Origin: Stenotrophomonas maltophilia
GTDB taxonomy: Bacteria; Pseudomonadota; Gammaproteobacteria; Xanthomonadales; Xanthomonadaceae
Length of the DNA: 64,000 nt
Reading direction: 5' to 3'
Assembly: GCA_002364755.1 (NCBI GenBank)
Contig: DEZI01000035.1
Span: forward strand, 1-64,000
How positions within the stretch are numbered: position 1 is the first letter of the stretch; the number at the start of each line of letters is the position of its first letter. A program made the position numbers and the translations under genes. This document shows, piece after piece, positions 48,979 through 57,818 of the stretch. The notes beneath the pieces are model-generated. The model was not told where the DNA came from and did not search any database. It saw nothing but the letters and a program-made list of their open reading frames with translations.

Positions 48979-49724
48979 TACAGCAGCCCCTTCTGCTTGA
49001 GTGCGGCAACCAGTTCGGCTGCGTCCTTGACCATCACACCCTTGCTGCGCTTGGACGGCGCGGCGTACTGGGTGGTCTTGAAGGTATCGGCGGCTTCAAC
49101 ACCGAGGTCGGCCAGCTGCAGGCTCTCCAGCGGCTTGGCCTTGGCCTTCATGATGTCCGGCAGCTTGATGAAGCGCGGTTCGTTCAGGCGCAGGTCGGTG
49201 GTAACCACGGCCGGCAGGTCCACTTCCAGCGTTTCCAGGCCGGCGTCGACTTCGCGGGTGACCGTGGCCTTGCCATCGGCGATGTCCAGCTTGCTGGCGA
49301 AGGTCGCCTGCGGGCGGCCCCACAGCGTGGCCAGCATCTGGCCGGTCTGGTTGGCATCGTCGTCGATGGCCTGCTTGCCGAGGATCACCAGGTCCGGCTG
49401 TTCCTTCTCGACCAGCTTGAGCAGGGTGCGGGCCGCGGTCAGCGGCTGGATGGCCTGGTCGGTGACGACGTGAATGGCACGGTTTGCGCCCATGGCCAGG
49501 CCATTGCGCAGGTGCGCTTGGGCGTCTGCCGGTGCGATGGTCGCGACCACGACTTCGGTGGCGATGCCTTTGTCGCGCAGGCGCAGGGCTTCTTCCAGCG
49601 CGATTTCATCGAAGGGGTTGGGCGACAGCTTGACGCCGTCGGTGACCACGCCGGAGCCGTCCGGCTTGACCTGAATGCGGACGTTGTAGTCCACCACGCG
49701 CTTGTACGCGACGAGGATTTTCAT
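48978..49724 (-). CDS. etfB: Electron transfer flavoprotein beta subunit
   Basis: 248 residues from MKILVAYKRVVDYNVRIQV. AMP-binding subunit of ETF. The signature VDLPAVVTTDLRLNEPRFIKLPDIMKAKAKPL is classic. The long frame upstream of this ATG reads non-conserved sequence. First gene of the etfBA operon. A possible -10 TAGAAT (minus strand, 49822-49827) lies about 100 bases upstream. Confidence 0.96.
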   Translation of the reverse strand: MKILVAYKRVVDYNVRIQVKPDGSGVVTDGVKLSPNPFDEIALEEALRLRDKGIATEVVVATIAPADAQAHLRNGLAMGANRAIHVVTDQAIQPLTAARTLLKLVEKEQPDLVILGKQAIDDDANQTGQMLATLWGRPQATFASKLDIADGKATVTREVDAGLETLEVDLPAVVTTDLRLNEPRFIKLPDIMKAKAKPLESLQLADLGVEAADTFKTTQYAAPSKRSKGVMVKDAAELVAALKQKGLL

Positions 49725-49740
49725 CTGGTACTCGATCCTT

Positions 49741-49762
49741 GTAGTGCCGACCACTGGCCGGC
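49741..49762 (+). repeat. Degenerate SMAG palindrome in the etf leader
   Basis: GTAGTGCCGACCACTGGCCGGC, with mismatched stem. It lies in the untranslated leader of etfB. Confidence 0.6.
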
Positions 49763-49821
49763 TCACATTAACGGGAAACGTCCGGTCCTCGCACAGCAAC
49801 CGGTTCGGGGGTGGGACCCCG

Positions 49822-49827
49822 ATTCTA
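49822..49827 (-). promoter_or_regulatory. Possible -10 element for etfBA
   Basis: On the minus strand AGCTAGAATCGGGG contains TAGAAT. Upstream spacing toward TTCGCA gives only a weak -35. The 5' untranslated leader would be about 95 bases. Low certainty. Confidence 0.3.
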
Positions 49828-50011
49828 GCTGGCTTGGGGGGACCATGCGAATGCGTATGGTTTTGCTGCAGTGCGGTAAAAAAGCGCCGTCCGCCTCCCG
49901 TTGTTCACGTCCGGCTGGCAGTGCCGGATGCAGTGGCGCGGTATGCTGTCGCGCTGTGTCGAGGCCCGGCAGGGCGCTCGCATGAACGATCCGAAAAGAG
50001 GAGAGCAGGTA

Positions 50012-51067
50012 GTGCCCACATGGATTGTCACCGGCGGCGCCGGTTTCATTGGCGGTAACTTCGTTCTCGAAGCTGTCGCCCGCGGCGTCAAGGTCGTCAA
50101 TCTCGACGCGCTGACCTATGCCGGCAACCTGAAGACCCTGTCGAGCCTGGACGGCGACCCGAACCATGTGTTCGTGCAGGGTGACATCGGCGACAGTGCC
50201 CTGGTGGCCCGCCTGCTGGCCGAACACCAGCCCGACGCTGTGCTGAACTTCGCCGCCGAAAGCCACGTCGACCGCTCCATCGACGGTCCGGGTGCCTTCA
50301 TCCAGACCAACGTGGTCGGCACCCTGGGCCTGCTGGAAGCGGTGCGCGACCATTGGAAGGGCCTGCCGGCCGAGCAGGGCGCGGCCTTCCGCTTCCTGCA
50401 CGTGTCCACCGACGAGGTGTACGGCACCCTGGGCGAGACCGGCAAGTTCAGCGAGACCACCCCGTATGCGCCCAATTCGCCGTACTCGGCGTCCAAGGCC
50501 GCGTCGGACCACCTGGTGCGCGCGTTCCACCACACCTACGGGCTGCCGGTGCTCACCACCAACTGCTCCAACAACTACGGCCCGTACCACTTCCCCGAAA
50601 AGCTCATTCCGCTGGTGATCGCCAAGGCGCTGGCCGGCGAACCGCTGCCGGTGTACGGCGACGGCAAGCAGGTGCGTGACTGGCTGTTCGTCACCGACCA
50701 TTGCGAAGCGATCCGCACCGTGCTGGCCAAGGGCCAGGTCGGCGAGACCTACAACGTCGGCGGCAATTCGGAAAAGCAGAACATCGAGGTGGTGCAAGCG
50801 ATCTGCGCGCTGCTCGATGCGCGCCGCCCGCGTGAGGATGGCCAGCCGCGCAGCAGCCAGATCACCTATGTGGCCGATCGTCCCGGCCATGACCGCCGCT
50901 ATGCGATCGATGCCTCGAAGCTGAAGAACGACCTGGGCTGGGAACCGGCCTACACCTTCGAGCAGGGCATCGCCTTCACCGTTGACTGGTACCTGGACAA
51001 CCAGGAATGGGTCAACGGCGTGCTCGACGGCAGCTACCGCCTGCAGCGCATCGGCACCAGCGCCTGA
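50012..51067 (+). CDS. rmlB: dTDP-glucose 4,6-dehydratase
   Basis: 351 residues from the GTG at 50012 (AGAGGAGAG upstream), the length of Xanthomonad RmlB; an in-frame ATG at 49982 would add ten residues. NAD motif IVTGGAGFIGGN, catalytic DEVYG and the active-site tyrosine motif SPYSASKAASDH are present. Converts dTDP-glucose to dTDP-4-keto-6-deoxyglucose. First gene of rmlBACD, which supplies dTDP-L-rhamnose for LPS. Confidence 0.95.
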   Translation: MPTWIVTGGAGFIGGNFVLEAVARGVKVVNLDALTYAGNLKTLSSLDGDPNHVFVQGDIGDSALVARLLAEHQPDAVLNFAAESHVDRSIDGPGAFIQTNVVGTLGLLEAVRDHWKGLPAEQGAAFRFLHVSTDEVYGTLGETGKFSETTPYAPNSPYSASKAASDHLVRAFHHTYGLPVLTTNCSNNYGPYHFPEKLIPLVIAKALAGEPLPVYGDGKQVRDWLFVTDHCEAIRTVLAKGQVGETYNVGGNSEKQNIEVVQAICALLDARRPREDGQPRSSQITYVADRPGHDRRYAIDASKLKNDLGWEPAYTFEQGIAFTVDWYLDNQEWVNGVLDGSYRLQRIGTSA

Positions 51068-51081
51068 AACCGGGAGAGAAC

Positions 51082-51969
51082 ATGACGCAGCGTAAAGGCA
51101 TCATCCTGGCCGGCGGCTCCGGCACCCGGCTGTATCCGATCACCAAGGGTGTCAGCAAGCAGCTGCTGCCGGTGTACGACAAGCCGATGATCTACTACCC
51201 GCTCAGCGTGCTGATGCTGGCGGGCATCCGTGAAGTGCTGATCATCAACACCCCGCACGAACAGGCGTTGTTCCAGCAGCTGCTGGGCGACGGTTCGCAG
51301 TGGGGCATGGACATCCAGTACGCCGTGCAGCCCAGCCCCGACGGGCTGGCGCAGGCCTACCTGATCGGCCGCGACTTCGTGGCCGGCAAGCCGAGCTGCC
51401 TGGTGCTGGGTGACAACATCTTCCACGGCCATGGCCTGCGCGAGGTGCTCAAGCGCGCCGACCAGCGCGTGGATGGCTCGACCGTGTTCGGCTACTGGGT
51501 GAACGATCCGGAGCGCTACGGCGTGGCCGAGTTCGACACGAGCGGCAAGGTGGTGGACCTGGTGGAAAAGCCGGAGAACCCGCGTTCCAACTACGCCGTC
51601 ACCGGCCTGTACTTCTACGACGGCAACGCCAGCGCCCATGCTGCCGAACTGAAGCCGTCGCCGCGTGGCGAGCTGGAGATCACCGATCTCAACAAGCGCT
51701 ACCTGGCCGAGGGCAAGCTGCACCTGGAAGCGCTGGGCCGCGGTTATGCCTGGCTCGATACCGGCACCCACCAGTCCCTCTTGGAAGCCTCCAACTTCAT
51801 CGAGACCATCCAGACCCGTCAGGGCCTGCAGGTCTGCTGCCCGGAGGAAATCGCTTTTGGCCAGGGTTGGATCAACGCCGAGCAGGTGGAGGCGCTGGCT
51901 GCCCCGCTGATCAAGAACGGCTACGGCCAGTACCTGCACAAGCTCGCCCTGCGTGGAGTCGTTCCGTGA
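51082..51969 (+). CDS. rmlA: Glucose-1-phosphate thymidylyltransferase
   Basis: 295 residues. Makes dTDP-glucose. N-terminal GIILAGGSGTRLYPITKGVSKQLLPVYDKPMIYYP is the nucleotidyltransferase signature, and VLGDNIFHGHGL plus EITDLNKRYL are typical RmlA. It starts 15 bp after rmlB (RBS GGGAGAG). Allosteric inhibition by dTDP-rhamnose is known for the family. Confidence 0.97.
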   Translation: MTQRKGIILAGGSGTRLYPITKGVSKQLLPVYDKPMIYYPLSVLMLAGIREVLIINTPHEQALFQQLLGDGSQWGMDIQYAVQPSPDGLAQAYLIGRDFVAGKPSCLVLGDNIFHGHGLREVLKRADQRVDGSTVFGYWVNDPERYGVAEFDTSGKVVDLVEKPENPRSNYAVTGLYFYDGNASAHAAELKPSPRGELEITDLNKRYLAEGKLHLEALGRGYAWLDTGTHQSLLEASNFIETIQTRQGLQVCCPEEIAFGQGWINAEQVEALAAPLIKNGYGQYLHKLALRGVVP

Positions 51970-52523
51970 AAGTGATTGAAACCAAGTTGCCCGGCTGCGT
52001 GGTGATCGAGCCGGCGGTGTTCGGCGATGCCCGCGGTTACTTCTTTGAAACCTGGAATGCCGAGCGTTTCGCCGCGCTGGGCCTGCCGGACCGGTTCGTG
52101 CAGAGCAACGTCTCGACCTCGGCGCAGGGCGTTCTGCGCGGCCTGCATTACCAGTGGCCGCGTCCGCAGGGCAAGCTGGTCAGCGTGCTGGAAGGCGAGG
52201 TCTATGACGTCGCCGTCGACATCCGTCGCGGCTCGCCGACCTTCGGCCAGTGGGAAGCGGTGGTGCTGAGCGCGGAGAACAAGAAGCAGTTCTGGATTCC
52301 AGAAGGCTTCGCCCACGGCTTCGCCGTGCTGTCCGAGCATGCAGTGTTCAGCTACCTGTGCACCGAGGTCTACCTGAAGGACTTCGATGCCGGCGTGCGC
52401 TGGAACGATGCCGACATCGCGGTGGACTGGCCGGTGAGCGCACCGACCCTGTCGGCCAAGGATGAGAGCGCGCCGTTCCTGAAGGACATCGCCGAGGACC
52501 GCCTGCCGGTCTACACCGCATGA
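51966..52523 (+). CDS. rmlC: dTDP-4-dehydrorhamnose 3,5-epimerase
   Basis: 185 residues, cupin fold. GTG start overlapping the rmlA stop (GTGA). Catalytic His in VLRGLHYQWPRPQGKLV, Tyr/His region in IPEGFAHGFAVLSEHA, and FVQSNVSTS are conserved. Third step of dTDP-L-rhamnose synthesis. Confidence 0.97.
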   Translation: MKVIETKLPGCVVIEPAVFGDARGYFFETWNAERFAALGLPDRFVQSNVSTSAQGVLRGLHYQWPRPQGKLVSVLEGEVYDVAVDIRRGSPTFGQWEAVVLSAENKKQFWIPEGFAHGFAVLSEHAVFSYLCTEVYLKDFDAGVRWNDADIAVDWPVSAPTLSAKDESAPFLKDIAEDRLPVYTA

Positions 52524-53413
52524 CCGTGCTGGTATTTGGCGGCAACGGCCAGGTCGGGCAGGAACTGCTGCGCGCACTGGCCCCGCTGGGTCCGGTGGTG
52601 GCAACTACGCGCAGTGGACAGCTGCCCGACGGCAGTGCCTGCGAGGTAGTCGATTTCGGCCAGCCCGACGGCCTGCCGGCGCTGCTGGACCGCCTGCAGC
52701 CGTCGGTCGTGGTCAATGCCGCCGCCTACACGGCAGTCGACCGTGCCGAGCAGGACGTGGAGGCCGCGTTCGCGGCCAACGCGCTGGCGCCGGGCGTGAT
52801 CGCGTGCTGGTGTGCAGCCCATGACGTGCCGTTCGTGCATTACTCCACCGACTACGTGTTCGATGGCCAGGGCAGCGCGCCCTACCGCGAAGACGAAGCG
52901 ACCGCGCCGCTGGGCGTTTATGGCACCAGCAAGCGCGATGGTGAGGATGCAGTGCGTGCCGCCGGCGGCCGCCACCTGATCTTCCGCACGGCGTGGGTGT
53001 ATGCCTCGCACGGTGCCAACTTCCTGCGCACGATGCTGCGGGTGGGCGCCGAGCGCGACCAGCTGCGGGTGGTGGCCGACCAGATCGGCACGCCGACCCC
53101 GGCCGCGCTGATCGCCGATGTCACCGCACAGGCGCTGCAGCACCCCGGGCAGCTGTCGGGTACCTGGCACCTGACCGCCAGCGGCCAGACCAGCTGGCAC
53201 GGCTTTGCCGAAGCGATTTTCGCCGAGGCGCGGGCCACGGGCGTGCTGGCCAGGGTGCCGTCGGTTGAAGCCATTCCCAGTTCCGAGTACCCGACCCCGG
53301 CCAAGCGTCCGGCGTGGTCGGTGCTGGACAACCGCAGGCTGCAGCAGGACTTCGGCATCGTGCTGCCGTCCTGGCAGGACGGCCTGAAGCGGGTCATGGC
53401 TGAAATCGCCTGA
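52520..53413 (+). CDS. rmlD: dTDP-4-dehydrorhamnose reductase
   Basis: 297 residues. Rossmann motif VFGGNGQVGQELLRAL, VVNAAAYTAVDRAE, STDYVFDGQGSAPYRE and the YGTSKRDGE active-site tyrosine/lysine segment define RmlD. Last step to dTDP-L-rhamnose. Start overlaps the rmlC stop (ATGA). Operon ends at a SMAG pair. Confidence 0.97.
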   Translation: MTVLVFGGNGQVGQELLRALAPLGPVVATTRSGQLPDGSACEVVDFGQPDGLPALLDRLQPSVVVNAAAYTAVDRAEQDVEAAFAANALAPGVIACWCAAHDVPFVHYSTDYVFDGQGSAPYREDEATAPLGVYGTSKRDGEDAVRAAGGRHLIFRTAWVYASHGANFLRTMLRVGAERDQLRVVADQIGTPTPAALIADVTAQALQHPGQLSGTWHLTASGQTSWHGFAEAIFAEARATGVLARVPSVEAIPSSEYPTPAKRPAWSVLDNRRLQQDFGIVLPSWQDGLKRVMAEIA

Positions 53414-53418
53414 TAGCG

Positions 53419-53486
53419 GTAGCGCCGGGCCATGCCCGGCGGGTGCCTGCAAGCCGCTGCGCCCGCCGGCCATGGGCCGGCGCTAC
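53419..53486. repeat. SMAG inverted pair between rmlD and xanB
   Basis: 53419-53441 (plus, GTAGCGCCGGGCC) and 53464-53486 (minus, CGCCGGCC stem). GTAG at both outer ends. The genes here are convergent. Confidence 0.85.
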
Positions 53487-53508
53487 CGTTAAGCCCGATG
53501 GCGCCTGA

Positions 53509-54912
53509 TCAACTGCGCCCGTAGGTGTCCTCGAAGCGCACGATGTCATCCTCGCCCAGGTAACTGCCGGACTGCACTTCGATCAGCTCCAGCGGCAGCT
53601 TGCCCGGATTGCGCAGGCGATGGGTAACGCCCAGCGGGATGTAGGTGCTCTGGTTCTCGCTCAGCAGGACCACTTCGTCGCCGCGGGTCACCTCGGCAGT
53701 GCCGCTGACCACGATCCAGTGCTCGGCGCGATGGTGGTGCATCTGCAGGCTCAGCGTGCCGCCCGGCTTGACCGTGATCCGCTTGACCTGGAAACGCTCA
53801 CCGTTGTCGATCGAATCGTAGGCGCCCCACGGGCGGTACACCTTGCGGTGCCAGCTGGCTTCGCTGCGGCCATCGGCCTTCAGCTGCGCCACCACCGTCT
53901 TGACCTCCTGCATGCGGTCGGCCTTGCCGACCAGCACCGCATCGTCGGTCTCCACCACGATCACGTCGTCCAGACCGACCATCGCTACCAGGCGCTGGCC
54001 GTAGGCATAGGTGTTGCGGCAGTCGATGGCGATCACATCGCCCTGGTGCGCGTTGCCGTCGCCATCCTGCTGCGAGACATCGCGCAGCGCGGTCCAGGAA
54101 CCCACGTCGTTCCAGCCAGCATCGAGCGGAATGACCACGGCGTCGGCGGTCTTCTCCATCACCGCATAGTCGATGGAATCGGACGGCACCGCAGAGAATG
54201 CCTCCTTGTCCAGGCGGGTGAAGTCGGTATCGCGGCGGGCCTGCTGCCAGGCCGTGCGGCTGCCGGCCAGCATCGCCGGCTGCAAGCGCTCCAGTTCCTG
54301 CAGGTAGCGCGAGGCCTTGAACAGGAACATGCCGCTGTTCCAGTAGTACTGGCCGCTGGCCACGTAACCGCTGGCGGTATCCAGATCGGGCTTCTCGACG
54401 AAGCGCTCGACCGCGCGCAGGCCCTGGCCGTCGGCCGCCTTGATGTAGCCGTAGCCGGTTTCCGGACCGGCCGGCACGATGCCGAAGGTCACCAGCTTGC
54501 CGGCTTCGGCCGCGCTGGCAGCCGCATGCACCGCGCTGCGGAAGGCTGCTTCATCAGTGATCACATGGTCCGAGGGCAGCACCAGCAGCAGCGCGTCGGC
54601 GCCGTCACGGGTCGCTTCCAGGGCCGCCACCGCGATCGCCGGCGCGGTGTTGCGGCCGACCGGCTCGAGGATGATCGCGGCAGGCGCCGCGCCGACCTGC
54701 TGCAGCTGCTCGGCGGCAACGAAGCGGTGCTCCTCGTTGGCGATCACCAGCGGACCGCGGCTGGCGATGGGCGCCACCCGCTGCCACGTGGCCTGCAGCA
54801 TGGTCAGCTGGCCGGCCAGCGGCAGGAACTGCTTAGGGTAGGACTCGCGCGAGAGGGGCCACAGGCGCGTGCCGGAGCCGCCGGACAGGATGACAGGCTG
54901 GATGATGCTCAT
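53509..54912 (-). CDS. xanB: Mannose-1-phosphate guanylyltransferase / mannose-6-phosphate isomerase
   Basis: 467 residues, bifunctional. N-terminal GDP-mannose pyrophosphorylase: PVILSGGSGTRLWPLSRESYPKQFL and FVEKPDLDTA. C-terminal cupin PMI domain: RPWGAYDSIDNGERFQVKRITVKPGGTLSLQMHHHRAEHWIVV. It supplies GDP-mannose from fructose-6-phosphate with XanA. Located 12 bp after xanA's stop, same strand, so xanA-xanB is an operon transcribed toward rmlD. Confidence 0.96.
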   Translation of the reverse strand: MSIIQPVILSGGSGTRLWPLSRESYPKQFLPLAGQLTMLQATWQRVAPIASRGPLVIANEEHRFVAAEQLQQVGAAPAAIILEPVGRNTAPAIAVAALEATRDGADALLLVLPSDHVITDEAAFRSAVHAAASAAEAGKLVTFGIVPAGPETGYGYIKAADGQGLRAVERFVEKPDLDTASGYVASGQYYWNSGMFLFKASRYLQELERLQPAMLAGSRTAWQQARRDTDFTRLDKEAFSAVPSDSIDYAVMEKTADAVVIPLDAGWNDVGSWTALRDVSQQDGDGNAHQGDVIAIDCRNTYAYGQRLVAMVGLDDVIVVETDDAVLVGKADRMQEVKTVVAQLKADGRSEASWHRKVYRPWGAYDSIDNGERFQVKRITVKPGGTLSLQMHHHRAEHWIVVSGTAEVTRGDEVVLLSENQSTYIPLGVTHRLRNPGKLPLELIEVQSGSYLGEDDIVRFEDTYGRS

Positions 54913-54924
54913 GATCTTCCTTGA

Positions 54925-56271
54925 TTACTGCTGGAGGAGTTGGGAAATTTCGTCGGTACGCGCCTGCAGCAGCGCCGCGTCACCACGGGCTTCGACGTTC
55001 AGGCGCAGCAGCGGCTCGGTGTTGGAACTGCGCAGGTTGAAGCGCCAGTCACCGAAGTCGGCGCTGACGCCGTCGGTATGGTCCAGCGCCGGCGACTGCG
55101 CGGCGAAGTGCTCCATCACGCGGGCGACGGCGGCCTTGGCATCGGAAACCTTGAAGTTGATCTCGCCGCTGCAGGGGAACGCCGCCATGCGGTCCTCCAC
55201 CCAGTCGGCCAGCGAGCGGCCGCTCTCGGACACCAGCTGCGCGATCAGCAGCCACGGGATCATGCCGGAATCTGCATAAGCGAATTCGCGGAAGTAGTGG
55301 TGGGCGCTCATCTCGCCGCCATAGACCGCGTCCTCGGCACGCATCTTTTCCTTGATGAAGGCGTGGCCGCTCTTGCACAGCACCGGCACGCCGCCGGCCG
55401 CTTCGACCATTTCCACGGTGTTCCAGACCAGGCGCGGATCGTGCACGACCTTGCCACCCGGCTGGCGGGCGAGGATTGCCTTGGCCAGCAGGCCGACCAG
55501 GTAGTAGCCCTCGATGAAGCGGCCGGTGTGGTCGAAGAAGAAGCAGCGATCAAAATCGCCGTCCCAAGCAATGCCGAAGTCGGCACCGTGTTCGCGCACG
55601 GCCTCTGCGGTGGCGGCGCGGTTTTCCGGTAGCAGCGGGTTGGGGATGCCGTTGGGGAAGTTGCCATCGGGTTCATGGCAGATGCGGATGAACTCCAGCG
55701 GCAGGTGCGGCGCCAGCAGGTCGACGATGGCACCGGCGCCGCCGTTGCCGGCATTGACCACCAGCTTCAGCGGCTTGAGCTTGCTGGCGTCGACGTAGCT
55801 GAGCAGGTGGTCGATGTAGGCGCCCTTGTCGTGGCGGGCGGTCTGCGTTGCGCTCGGCGGCTGCGGCGCGCCGGTATCGGCGGCCACGGCGTCAGAGATC
55901 GCGAACAGGCCGGTATCGGAGCTGATCGGCCGCGCGTTTTCCTTGACCAGCTTCATCCCGTTGTAGTCCATCGGGTTGTGGCTGGCGGTCACCATTACGC
56001 CGCCAGCGGCGCCCAGGTGGTCGGTCTGGAAGTAGACCTCTTCGGTGCCGCACAGGCCGATGTCGATCACTTCGCGGCCCACGCCACGCAGGCCGGCGGC
56101 GAGCGCGTCCTGCAGGGCAGGGCTGGTCAGGCGGACGTCATGTCCCAGTACTACCGGGCCCGGCGCGAGCTGAGCGTCCAGGGCCACGCCGATGCGGCGA
56201 GCCAGGTCTTCGTTCAGTTCTTCCGGCACGCGGCCGCGGATGTCATAGGCCTTGAAGGCGGGCAGGGGCAT
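54925..56271 (-). CDS. xanA: Phosphoglucomutase/phosphomannomutase
   Basis: 448 residues from MPLPAFKAYDIRGRVPEEL, the length of Xanthomonas XanA and S. maltophilia SpgM. Phosphoserine loop VMVTASHNPMDYNGMK, metal loop GDFDRCFFFD (DGDxDR), sugar-binding GEMSAHHYF, and phosphate-binding RSSNTEPLLR. Interconverts glucose and mannose 1-/6-phosphates, feeding RmlA and XanB. Loss of the SpgM homologue shortens LPS in S. maltophilia (established knowledge). Upstream of it is a 139-bp divergent region to the CoA-transferase. Confidence 0.96.
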   Translation of the reverse strand: MPLPAFKAYDIRGRVPEELNEDLARRIGVALDAQLAPGPVVLGHDVRLTSPALQDALAAGLRGVGREVIDIGLCGTEEVYFQTDHLGAAGGVMVTASHNPMDYNGMKLVKENARPISSDTGLFAISDAVAADTGAPQPPSATQTARHDKGAYIDHLLSYVDASKLKPLKLVVNAGNGGAGAIVDLLAPHLPLEFIRICHEPDGNFPNGIPNPLLPENRAATAEAVREHGADFGIAWDGDFDRCFFFDHTGRFIEGYYLVGLLAKAILARQPGGKVVHDPRLVWNTVEMVEAAGGVPVLCKSGHAFIKEKMRAEDAVYGGEMSAHHYFREFAYADSGMIPWLLIAQLVSESGRSLADWVEDRMAAFPCSGEINFKVSDAKAAVARVMEHFAAQSPALDHTDGVSADFGDWRFNLRSSNTEPLLRLNVEARGDAALLQARTDEISQLLQQ

Positions 56272-56410
56272 CTTGCGAGTCCTTGGTGAGTTCAGTCCAC
56301 TAGTGTAATGCCAGCGCCGTGTGGGAATCGTTTCCATGCCGCAACGCCACGTGACCGGCCGGCATGCTGGCCTAGAATGGTGCGATTACATCAACGAGGT
56401 GAGGGCGTAG

Positions 56411-57145
56411 ATGAACAACCCGGCAACGACCGGCGGCAAGCGCAGCAAGCGCTTCGGTTCGGCGGCGGAGGCCCTGCAGGGCGCCATCGCCGATGGCCAG
56501 ACCCTGGCCGTGGGCGGCTTCGGCCTCTGCGGCATTCCCGAGGCGCTGATCGCCGCGCTGCGCGACAGCGGCGCCAAGGGCCTGACCGTGATCTCCAACA
56601 ACGCCGGCGTCGATGGCTTCGGCCTCGGCCAGCTGCTGGAAACGCGGCAGATCAAGAAGATGATTTCGTCCTACGTGGGCGAGAACAAGGAATTCGAACG
56701 GCAGTTCCTGGCCGGTGAGCTGGAACTGGAGTTCAACCCGCAGGGCACCCTGGCCGAGCGCCTGCGCGCCGGCGGCGCGGGCATCCCGGCCTTCTTCACT
56801 GCCACCGGCTACGGCACGGTGGTGGCCGAAGGCAAGGAAACCCGCGAGTTCGACGGCAAGCACTACGTGATGGAAACCGCGCTGCGTGCCGACGTTGCCC
56901 TGGTCAAGGCCTGGAAGGCCGACGAAGCCGGCAACCTGGTGTTCCGCAAGACCGCGCGCAACTTCAACCCGGCCTGTGCGATGGCCGGCAAGGTCTGCAT
57001 CGTGGAAGTGGAAGAGGTGGTGCCGGTGGGTGCCATCGACCCGGACCAGGTGCACCTGCCGGGCATCTACGTGCACCGCATCGTGCACAACGCGCACCCC
57101 GAAAAACGCATCGAACAGCGCACCATCCGCGCGGAGGGCAACTGA
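56411..57145 (+). CDS. 3-oxoacid CoA-transferase subunit A
   Basis: 244 residues. Glycine-rich LAVGGFGLCGIPEALIAAL and VISNNAGVDGFGLGQLL, then GLTVISNN, typical of the alpha subunit of succinyl-CoA:3-ketoacid transferase; in Xanthomonas the pair is also annotated lpsI/lpsJ. Transfers CoA to acetoacetate, linking to ketone and fatty acid breakdown. Acetoacetate from the FAH pathway at 28-30 kb would be a natural substrate (inference). One base separates it from subunit B. Confidence 0.93.
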   Translation: MNNPATTGGKRSKRFGSAAEALQGAIADGQTLAVGGFGLCGIPEALIAALRDSGAKGLTVISNNAGVDGFGLGQLLETRQIKKMISSYVGENKEFERQFLAGELELEFNPQGTLAERLRAGGAGIPAFFTATGYGTVVAEGKETREFDGKHYVMETALRADVALVKAWKADEAGNLVFRKTARNFNPACAMAGKVCIVEVEEVVPVGAIDPDQVHLPGIYVHRIVHNAHPEKRIEQRTIRAEGN

Positions 57146-57146
57146 C

Positions 57147-57779
57147 ATGGCGTGGACCCGTGACGAGATGGCGGCACGTGCCGCCCGTGAACTGACCGAT
57201 GGCGCCTACGTGAACCTCGGCATCGGCCTGCCGACCCTGGTGGCCAACCACATTCCCCAAGGCGTGGACGTGTGGCTGCAGTCCGAGAACGGCCTGCTCG
57301 GCATCGGCCCGTTCCCGACCGACGCCGAAGTGGACGCCGACCTGATCAACGCCGGCAAGCAGACCGTCACCGCGCGTGCCGGTGCCAGCTATTTCGGCAG
57401 CCATGACAGCTTCGCGATGATCCGCGGCGGCCACGTCAACCTGGCCATCCTTGGCGCCATGCAGGTGACCGACAAGGGCGACCTGGCCAACTGGATGGTG
57501 CCGGGCAAGATGGTCAAGGGCATGGGCGGCGCGATGGACCTGGTGGCCGGCGTGCAGCGCGTGGTGGTGCTGATGGAGCACACCGCGAAGAACGGCGAGC
57601 ACAAGATCCTGGCCGAATGCTCGCTGCCGCTGACCGGCGTCGGCGTGGTCGACCGCATCATCACCGACCTGGCCGTGTTCGACGTGACCGACGACGGCCT
57701 GGTGCTGGTGGAAGCGGCGCCGGGCGTGGCCGATGACGAGCTGAAGGAAAAGACCGGCGTGCCGTTTAGGCAGGCCTAA
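57147..57779 (+). CDS. 3-oxoacid CoA-transferase subunit B
   Basis: 210 residues. Catalytic Glu in the SENG motif (LQSENGLLGIGPFP), VNLGIGLPTLVANH at the N terminus and FGSHDSFAMIRGGHVNLAILGAMQV. Heterodimer partner of the preceding gene. Cytosolic. No terminator was seen before the next, convergent gene. Confidence 0.95.
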   Translation: MAWTRDEMAARAARELTDGAYVNLGIGLPTLVANHIPQGVDVWLQSENGLLGIGPFPTDAEVDADLINAGKQTVTARAGASYFGSHDSFAMIRGGHVNLAILGAMQVTDKGDLANWMVPGKMVKGMGGAMDLVAGVQRVVVLMEHTAKNGEHKILAECSLPLTGVGVVDRIITDLAVFDVTDDGLVLVEAAPGVADDELKEKTGVPFRQA

Positions 57780-57818
57780 CCGAGGTGGACACGCAGGAGG
57801 CCGGCTGGCCTCCTGCAC